NCBI RefSeq assembly: GCF_003432385.1 | Contig: NZ_CP031841.1 | Coordinates: 1,589,579-1,653,578, forward strand | Length of the DNA: 64,000 nt | Direction: 5' to 3' | Source: Breoghania sp. L-A4 | GTDB lineage: Bacteria > Pseudomonadota > Alphaproteobacteria > Rhizobiales > Stappiaceae | Shown: positions 59,244 through 64,000 of the stretch, piece by piece | Position numbering within the stretch: position 1 is the stretch's first letter | How the letters are laid out: each line of letters starts with the position of its first letter | Made by a program: the position numbers and the translations under genes | Notes under the pieces: model-generated | Databases searched by the model: none | What the model was told of the DNA's origin: nothing | The model's input: only the letters and a program-made list of their open reading frames with translations

Positions 59244-59657
59244 ATGGGCGCGCAAGCCGGCAGGGATCTTTTGCTGAAGCTGGACACCGACGGGCTGGGG
59301 GCTTTTGGGAGCGTCGCCGGACTGCGCGCCCGCAGGCTGAGTTTCAACGCGACCGCGGTCGACGTGACCGACAGCGAGTCCGCCGGACGATGGCGGGAAC
59401 TGCTGGCGGGCGCGGGCGTGCGCTCGGCCAGCCTGTCGGGCTCGGGCATCTTCCGCGACGCCGCGTCGGATGCCGCCGTGCGGCAAGTGTTCTTCGACGG
59501 CACGATCCGCGACTGGCAGGTGGTGATCCCCGACTTCGGAACCATCCAGGGCGCCTTCCAGCTCACGGGTCTCGAATACGCCGGCGAGCACGCCGGCGAG
59601 GTGACCTTCGAGCTGGCGCTGGAATCCGCCGGTGAACTGAGTTTCATGGCGGAGTAG
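59244..59657 (+). CDS. GTA gp9, major tail (tube) protein
   Basis: The 137-residue tube protein of the TP901-1/GTA type: AGRDLLLKLDTDGLGAFGSVAGLRARRLSFNATAVDVTDSESAGRWRELLAGAGVRSASLSGSGIFRDAASDAAVRQVF, with VVIPDFGTIQGAFQLTGLEYAGEHAGEVTFELALESAG at the end. Hexamers of it stack into the tail tube. AAGGAG precedes ATG 59244. Intact. Confidence 0.94.
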   Translation: MGAQAGRDLLLKLDTDGLGAFGSVAGLRARRLSFNATAVDVTDSESAGRWRELLAGAGVRSASLSGSGIFRDAASDAAVRQVFFDGTIRDWQVVIPDFGTIQGAFQLTGLEYAGEHAGEVTFELALESAGELSFMAE

Positions 59658-59689
59658 GGGCTGCGTGGCATCGGCGCTGGTGCCGCCCC

Positions 59690-59745
59690 CTCGCAATGTC
59701 ATCCCGGCTTTCCGCTTCGCTGCAGCCGGGATGACAATGGGGAGT
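59690..59745. repeat. Short palindromic repeat between g9 and g10
   Basis: AATGTCATCCCGGCT and AGCCGGGATGACAATG face each other around TTCCGCTTCGCTGC, the minimal hairpin of family A. It is a strong stem after g9 and may also act as a 3' end. Confidence 0.7.
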
Positions 59746-59812
59746 GAGCCGCCCCCGGGTGATGACGGCGCTGGGTGTGGCCGGTGTCGGCCCCCAACCG
59801 CAGGAGCAGATC

Positions 59813-60160
59813 ATGGCCAATCGCAGGCGCGGTGAGATCGAGGCGGAACTGGGCGGCGAACGCCGCACGCTGTGCCTGACGCTCGGGGCGCTGGCGGAGC
59901 TGGAGGACGCGTTCGGCGCGGAGGACCTGGGCGCGCTGGCGCGGCGCTTCGGCGAGGGCCGGCTGGCGGCACGCGACGCGCTGAAGGTGCTGGGCGCGGG
60001 TCTGCGCGGCGCGGGCGAACCGGTCTCCGATCACGAGGTGGCGGCGATGACCGCGCGCGGTGGGGCGGCGGGTTATGCGGGAATCGTCGCGGAGCTGCTG
60101 CGCGTGACCTTCGGCGGGGACGAGGCGGATGCGGACGACACCGGCGAGACCCGCGTTTGA
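59813..60160 (+). CDS. GTA gp10, tail assembly protein
   Basis: The 115-residue protein starts MANRRRGEIEAELGGERRTLCLTLGALAELEDAFGAEDLGALARRFGEGRL, the conserved opening of GTA gp10, and continues HEVAAMTARGGAAGYAGIVAELLRVTF. It probably acts as a tail assembly chaperone with the next gene. Start 59813 follows CAGGAGCAG. The upstream open frame to 59744 is excluded. It overlaps g10.1 by 32 bases. Confidence 0.92.
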   Translation: MANRRRGEIEAELGGERRTLCLTLGALAELEDAFGAEDLGALARRFGEGRLAARDALKVLGAGLRGAGEPVSDHEVAAMTARGGAAGYAGIVAELLRVTFGGDEADADDTGETRV

Positions 60161-60371
60161 CTGGGACGCGGTGATGCGCGTGTGCTTGTCGAGCCCGGCC
60201 GCGGGCGGCCTTGGCTGGACGCCGGAGGCCTTCTGGCGCGCGACGCCGCGCGAGGTGGCGATGGCGCTGGGCCGCGGCGATGCGCCTGCCCTGGCGCGCG
60301 CGACGCTGGAGACGCTGCTGGCGCGCTATCCCGATGCGCGCGCAAGACGCACAGGAGACGACGATGCCTGA
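60129..60371 (+). CDS. GTA gp10.1, tail assembly chaperone (TAC-like)
   Basis: The 80-residue protein includes PAFDWDAVMRVCLSSPAAGGLGWTPEAFWRATPREVAMAL, the small chaperone found after gp10 in Rhodobacter-type GTAs. Together they resemble the two-part G/GT chaperone of long-tailed phages that coats the tape measure. It begins inside g10 and overlaps g11 by eight bases. Confidence 0.88.
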   Translation: MRTTPARPAFDWDAVMRVCLSSPAAGGLGWTPEAFWRATPREVAMALGRGDAPALARATLETLLARYPDARARRTGDDDA

Positions 60372-60941
60372 CGACGTGCCCGATCTCGATGTGGCGCTGA
60401 TTGACCTGGAACGCTTCGGCCGCGAGATGCGTGCGATCAAGGACACGGCGGATGATTTCTCGCGCGCGCTGAGCACCGGACTGAAGCTGGCGGTGGCTGG
60501 CGGGCGCGATCTCGACGCAATCTTCCGCCGTCTGGCGTTGAGCCTGTCGAGCCGGATTCTGACGCGCTCGCTGAACGGTCTGGAAGGCGTGCTGACGCGC
60601 TCGCTGACGGGGTTGTTCGGGGCGCCACGGGGTTTGCCAAGGGCGGTGTGATCGCGCAGCCGGTCACGCCCTTCGCGTCCGGCGGGGTCATCGCCCAGCC
60701 GAGCTATTTCGCGATGCCGCGCGGCGGCCTCGGGCTGATGGGGGAGGCGGGCGCGGAGGCTATCCTGCCGCTGGCGCGCGGGACGGACGGACGGCTCGGC
60801 GTGCGTTCGGCCGCAGGGCGGCAGTCAACACAGGTCACGATCAACGTGACGACGCCCGACGTGGACGGATTTCGACGGTCCGAGGTGCAACTGACAAGAA
60901 TGGTCGCCCGCGCCGCCGGACGGGGGCGACGCGGGCTCTGA
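60364..60941 (+). CDS. GTA gp11, tail tape measure protein, frameshifted here
   Basis: The first part reads PDLDVALIDLERFGREMRAIKDTADDFSRALSTGLKLAVAGGRDLDAIFRRLALSLSSRILTRSLNGLEGVLTRSL. After one missing G in the run 60619-60622 it continues FAKGGVIAQPVTPFASGGVIAQPSYFAMPRGGLGLMGEAGAEAILPLARG, the classic tape-measure C-terminus. Joined, it has about 192 residues, short as usual for GTA tape measures, which fits the short GTA tail. The break follows the homopolymer pattern of the window, so I expect an intact gene. It is followed by an opposite-strand gene. Confidence 0.88.
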
Positions 60942-60963
60942 CACCGATACCTCGAGGAGGGGC

Positions 60964-61218
60964 TCAGGCGTCGGTGTGCCCGTGCTCGCGGATCATGCCC
61001 GCGATGTCGTCCTTCAACTGAAGACGTTCCTTCTTCAGCTTCTCAAGCACATCGTCGGAAGCGGCGTCGAGTTCCGATTCGATTCGAAACACCTGGTGAT
61101 TGATCGCCTCGTAGCGCTCGGCCAGCGTCTTGAAATGGGCGTTGGCCATCTTCAGCGCATGCAGCGCTTCCGCGGCGTTGGGGAACTCTTCGTGCAACTC
61201 GTGAGGAACGTGGGTCAT
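60964..61218 (-). CDS. YdcH family protein (DUF465)
   Basis: The 84-residue protein begins MTHVPHELHEEFPNAAEALHALKMANAHFKTLAERYEAINHQVFRIESE and ends LEKLKKERLQLKDDIAGMIREHG. This is the DUF465/YdcH helical-hairpin signature (HF..L.E.Y..ID..I.R.E and LKK.RL.LKD.I). Function is unknown. The frame is open upstream to 61413; start 61218 gives the family length. It is on the strand opposite to the GTA genes, between the tape measure and g12, so it is a cellular gene lodged in the cluster. Confidence 0.9.
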   Translation of the reverse strand: MTHVPHELHEEFPNAAEALHALKMANAHFKTLAERYEAINHQVFRIESELDAASDDVLEKLKKERLQLKDDIAGMIREHGHTDA

Positions 61219-61411
61219 GGGCGCTTTCCTTATCTTATTGGGATGACCTTCTGCTGTTCGCCCGCCGGCCTCCTTGAGGCAGATCAATCCGGCTCGAGAA
61301 TGTCCGGTCCAATTGCCACCAAACGGCCCTCCAGCCTCATTTTCCTGGAACAAATCTCGATGGAAAACCGGGATCCGCTTTTCCGGGCCGCCTGCGGGAG
61401 AATCGACAGCC

Positions 61412-62053
61412 ATGACACTTCTGGCCGCCTTTCATGAGATTCGCTTTCCCGCAGGCGTCGGCTTCGGCGCGAGCGGAGGGCCGCAATGGCGCACCGACAT
61501 TGTCGCGCTGGGCTCGGGCGCGGAGGCGCGCAACAGCCGCTGGGCGCGCTCGCGCCGCCGCTATGACGCGGGCACCGGCATCCGCACGCTGGACGATCTG
61601 CATCAGGTGGCCGCCTTCTTCGAGGAACGCCAGGGCCGGCTGTTCGGCTTCCGGTTTCGCGATCCGCTGGACTGGAAATCCTGCCTGCCTTCCGAAGAAC
61701 CCGCCGCCACGGATGTGGAGATCGGCACCGGCGATGGCGTCACCGCCGATTTCGCGCTCACAAAGCCTTACGGCGCCGGCGCGACGGCGCACAGCCGTCC
61801 CATCGTCAAGCCGGTGGCGGGCTCCGTGGTGGTTGCGGTGGACGGCGCGCCGGCCGGCGATGTGACGGTGGATGAGACCACCGGGCTGGTGAGCTTTTCG
61901 CCCTCGGCCATCCCCGCGCCCGGCGCCGTCGTCACGGCCGGGTTCGCATTCGACGTGCCGGTGCGCTTCGACACCGATCGTCTGGACATCAGCCTGAGCC
62001 ATTTCCAGGCCGGCGACATCCCCTCCGTGCCGATCATCGAGATCCGCGTGTGA
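61412..62053 (+). CDS. GTA gp12, distal tail protein (DUF2460)
   Basis: The 213-residue DUF2460 protein has LLAAFHEIRFPAGVGFGASGGPQWRTDIVALGSGAEARNSRWARSRRRYDAGTGIRTLDDLHQVAAFFEERQGRLFGFRFRDPLDWKS at the start and VPVRFDTDRLDISLSHFQAGDIPSVPIIEIRV at the end. It builds the first ring of the tail tip. ATG 61412 is preferred over the upstream in-frame start at 61274. Confidence 0.94.
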   Translation: MTLLAAFHEIRFPAGVGFGASGGPQWRTDIVALGSGAEARNSRWARSRRRYDAGTGIRTLDDLHQVAAFFEERQGRLFGFRFRDPLDWKSCLPSEEPAATDVEIGTGDGVTADFALTKPYGAGATAHSRPIVKPVAGSVVVAVDGAPAGDVTVDETTGLVSFSPSAIPAPGAVVTAGFAFDVPVRFDTDRLDISLSHFQAGDIPSVPIIEIRV

Positions 62054-62337
62054 GGGGGAGCGCGCGCAGGCTGGAATGACATTTCGGGGACGATCCCGCC
62101 GCCTAGCTCTTTGTGAAACCGGCGCGGGCATTCCCACGAAGACGTCATTGCACGGCGCCAGTCCGGGCAATCCAATCCAGCGTTCGGCAGGAGGGGACGT
62201 GACCGGTGCGCTTCCGCGATCGCCTTGTCGCTGCGGCGCGCAGAGTGGATGCCCCGGACTTCGCCGGGGCATGACGGCGGCCAGGGTGGTGGACCCGACC
62301 TCCCCGATAGTCCGAACGGGCGCAACCGGAGCATCTC
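62054..62337. other. Intergenic with short hairpin
   Basis: GCCCCGG and CCGGGGC around ACTTCG (62252-62271) form a small hairpin of the same type as the dispersed repeats. No gene is seen between g12 and g13. Confidence 0.45.
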
Positions 62338-63234
62338 ATGAAAACTCTCGATCCCGGTCTGGCCGAGCATGTCTCGGGCGGCGCAACCAGCCTGTGCACC
62401 TGCTGGAAGGCGACGCGCGGCGACGGCGTGACGCTGGGCTTCACCGACCACGACCGCGACATCGCGTTTGACGGCACGCTGTTTGCCGCCGACAGCGGGC
62501 CGCAGGCGAGCGAGGCGACGGCCGGGCCGGGACTGGCGGTGGGCGGCGAGGAGATCTTCGGCGCGTTCTCCTCCGAGGCGCTGAGCGCGGCGGATCTGGA
62601 GGCGGGACTGTGGGACCGGGCGCGCATCGAGGTGTGGCGGGTGAACTGGCGCGCGCCCTCCGAGCGCGTGCTGCTGCGGGTGGGCGAGATCGGCGAGGTG
62701 ACGCGTGCCGATCGCGCGTTCCGCGCCGAGGTGCGCTCGCTCGCCCAGGCGCTGGAGGAGGTGCGCGGGCGGGTGTTCAGCCATCTCTGCGACGCGGATC
62801 TCGGGGATGCGCGCTGCGGCGTGGATCTTGAGGATCCGGCGTTCAGGGCCACGGGCGTGGTGCTCGCGGGCCAGTCCGCGCGGCGGTTCTCGGCTTCCGG
62901 GTTGCAAGGCTTCGCCGACGGTTGGTTCGAACGCGGGCTCTTGCGCTGGCTCACGGGCGGCAACGCGGGCGCGTCCATCGAGGTGGCGGCGCATGCGGCA
63001 GGGGAGACATCCGCGTCGCTGGAGCTGTGGCTGGAGCCGGCCGCCGCGATCGTGCCCGGGGACACGTTCACGCTCACCGCCGGATGCGACAAGCGCGCCG
63101 GCACGTGTGAGGCGCGGTTCGCCAATCTGATCAACTTTCGCGGCTTTCCGCACATGCCCGGCAATGACTTCGTCCTCTCCTATCCCAACCGCGACACCGG
63201 CCGCAACGACGGCAGCGCCATGGTGGGCGGCTAG
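62338..63234 (+). CDS. GTA gp13, tail hub component (DUF2163)
   Basis: The 298-residue protein begins MKTLDPGLAEHVSGGATSLCTCWKATRGDGVTLGFTDHDRDIAFDG. It has the DUF2163 pattern throughout: VLLRVGEIGEVTRADRAFRAEVRSLAQALEE, GRVFSHLCDADLGDARCGVDL, WLEPAAAIVPGDTFTLTAGCDKRAGTCEARFANLINFRGFPHMPGNDFVL. The cysteines in DARCGVD, LTAGCDKRAGTC and SLCTCW fit the Fe-S-binding hub protein described for Rhodobacter GTA. It starts at ATG 62338 and ends eight bases before g14. Confidence 0.94.
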   Translation: MKTLDPGLAEHVSGGATSLCTCWKATRGDGVTLGFTDHDRDIAFDGTLFAADSGPQASEATAGPGLAVGGEEIFGAFSSEALSAADLEAGLWDRARIEVWRVNWRAPSERVLLRVGEIGEVTRADRAFRAEVRSLAQALEEVRGRVFSHLCDADLGDARCGVDLEDPAFRATGVVLAGQSARRFSASGLQGFADGWFERGLLRWLTGGNAGASIEVAAHAAGETSASLELWLEPAAAIVPGDTFTLTAGCDKRAGTCEARFANLINFRGFPHMPGNDFVLSYPNRDTGRNDGSAMVGG

Positions 63235-63241
63235 ACGCGTC

Positions 63242-63691
63242 ATGACGCGGCGGGACGACATCGTTGCGGAGGCGCGGAGCTGGATCGGCACGCCCTACCG
63301 TCATCAGGCTTCGCTCAAGGGCGCGGGCTGCGACTGCCTGGGGCTGATCCGCGGCGTGTGGCGCGCGGTCCATGGCGCCGAGCCGGAGCGTCCGCCGGCC
63401 TATGCGCCCGACTGGGCCGAAGCCGGCGGGGCGGAGACGCTTGCCGAGGCGGCGGGGCGGCATCTTCTGGAGATTGCGCCCGCCGAGGCGCGGCCCGGCG
63501 ACGTGCTGCTGTTTCGCTGGGCGCCGGGCCATCCGGCCAAGCATGCGGGCATTCTCTCGGTTCAGGCGACGCAGCGGGAAAGCGCGCGCTTCATCCATGC
63601 CTACGAGGGGCAGGGCGCGCTGGAAACCCGGCTGGTGCCCTGGTGGGCGCGGCGGCTGGCGTTTGCCTACCGCTTTCCCAGTGTGGAGTGA
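63242..63691 (+). CDS. GTA gp14, NlpC/P60 peptidase of the tail
   Basis: The 149-residue cell-wall peptidase has the catalytic cysteine in HQASLKGAGCDCLGLIRGVW and the histidine in GHPAKHAGILS, with PGDVLLFRW between them. In Rhodobacter GTA the orthologue opens the peptidoglycan of the recipient during DNA entry. ATG 63242 follows GGCTAGACGC. The upstream in-frame start at 63164 would overlap g13 and is rejected. g15 begins four bases after the stop. Confidence 0.94.
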   Translation: MTRRDDIVAEARSWIGTPYRHQASLKGAGCDCLGLIRGVWRAVHGAEPERPPAYAPDWAEAGGAETLAEAAGRHLLEIAPAEARPGDVLLFRWAPGHPAKHAGILSVQATQRESARFIHAYEGQGALETRLVPWWARRLAFAYRFPSVE

Positions 63692-63694
63692 CAC

Positions 63695-64000
63695 ATGGCA
63701 ACCCTGATCCTCGGTGTCGCGGCGCAGGCGATCGGCGGCAGCCTGGGCGGCTCCATCGGCGCCGCGCTGGGCTACGCGGCGGGCGCCATCGCCGGGCAGT
63801 ATGTCGACCAGGCGCTGTTCGGCTCCGGCGGCGGTACCATCGAGGGGGGCCGGCTTGCCGATCTCAACGTGCAGGCCTCCACGGAAGGAGCCGCGTTGCC
63901 GAAGGTCTACGGCCGCGTGCGGCTGTCGGGACAGGTGATCTGGGCGACGCAATTCGAGGAAGTGGTCAGCGAGGAGACGCGCGGCGGCAAGGGTGGCGGC
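63695..64000 (+). CDS. GTA gp15, host-specificity/baseplate megatron protein (5' part)
   Basis: The first 102 residues of a protein cut by the window edge. It begins MATLILGVAAQAIGGSLGGSIGAALGYAAGAIAGQYVDQALFG, a glycine-rich hydrophobic N-terminus, then GGRLADLNVQASTEGAALPKVYGRVRLSGQVIWATQFEEVVSEE, the conserved start of GTA gp15 and related phage tail proteins, which have about 1300 residues. It would form the tail-tip needle that contacts recipients. Confidence 0.93.
   Translation, partial: MATLILGVAAQAIGGSLGGSIGAALGYAAGAIAGQYVDQALFGSGGGTIEGGRLADLNVQASTEGAALPKVYGRVRLSGQVIWATQFEEVVSEETRGGKGGG

Noticed and set aside
50229-64000. Ordinary prophage
   Set aside because: No integrase, repressor, replication, lysis or attachment sites are visible, and gene order with gp10/gp12/gp13/gp14 types is that of Rhodobacter-like gene transfer agents. 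The right end lies outside the window, so a phage-like remainder cannot be fully excluded.

Overview
The window looks like chromosome from a high-GC alphaproteobacterium of the order Hyphomicrobiales (Rhizobiales), perhaps near the Stappiaceae. This rests on a MucR/Ros regulator, DUF1491, DUF2336, DUF5330, DUF1194 and DUF1214/DUF1254 proteins, GANTC and CtrA-like sites, and a Rhodobacter-type gene transfer agent (GTA) cluster. The genus is not fixed by the sequence. I saw no rRNA, tRNA, CRISPR array, transposase or plasmid origin.

Layout. 1-6.1 kb: end of a membrane protein, superoxide dismutase sodB, small membrane and lipoproteins, a receiver protein, a NIPSNAP/monooxygenase pair with a divergent ArsR regulator, and an orphan ParA. 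6.1-14.5 kb: oligopeptidase B, a diguanylate cyclase, a small conserved protein, an alanine-rich protein between repeat arrays, and msrB. 14.9-20.9 kb: a complete mrpABCDEFG Na+/H+ antiporter operon. 21.3-24.1 kb: mucR, a DnaA-domain-IV protein with a DUF6456 partner, and sufE. 24.5-36.8 kb: envelope and signalling genes, including a multi-TM PAS histidine kinase operon, a cysteine-patterned small secreted protein and a 1120-residue secreted protein with two haem-binding motifs. 37.1-41.7 kb: an Lrp regulator divergent from a five-gene operon (2OG-Fe(II) amino-acid hydroxylase, EamA exporter, formyltransferase, argininosuccinate-synthase paralogue, ectoine-synthase-like cupin). I think this is an undescribed small-molecule pathway and the most interesting part of the window. 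42.2-49.4 kb: two DUF1194 proteins, DUF1254/DUF1214, a class A penicillin-binding protein, YcgN and a GIY-YIG-like protein. 50.2-64.0 kb: a GTA structural cluster (g1 to the start of g15). It is interrupted by intergenic repeats and by three genes on the opposite strand.

Two features cut across the window. First, at least ten reading-frame breaks occur in otherwise intact, conserved genes. Each is repaired by restoring one base to a G or C run, which points to systematic homopolymer deletion in the assembly and not to gene decay. I give these genes as single frameshifted CDS entries. Second, several families of dispersed intergenic repeats are present. One forms facing palindromic pairs that bracket AT-rich spacers, like bacterial interspersed mosaic elements, and three lie inside the GTA cluster.

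All family assignments come from reading motifs and from memory of the families. No database search was run.
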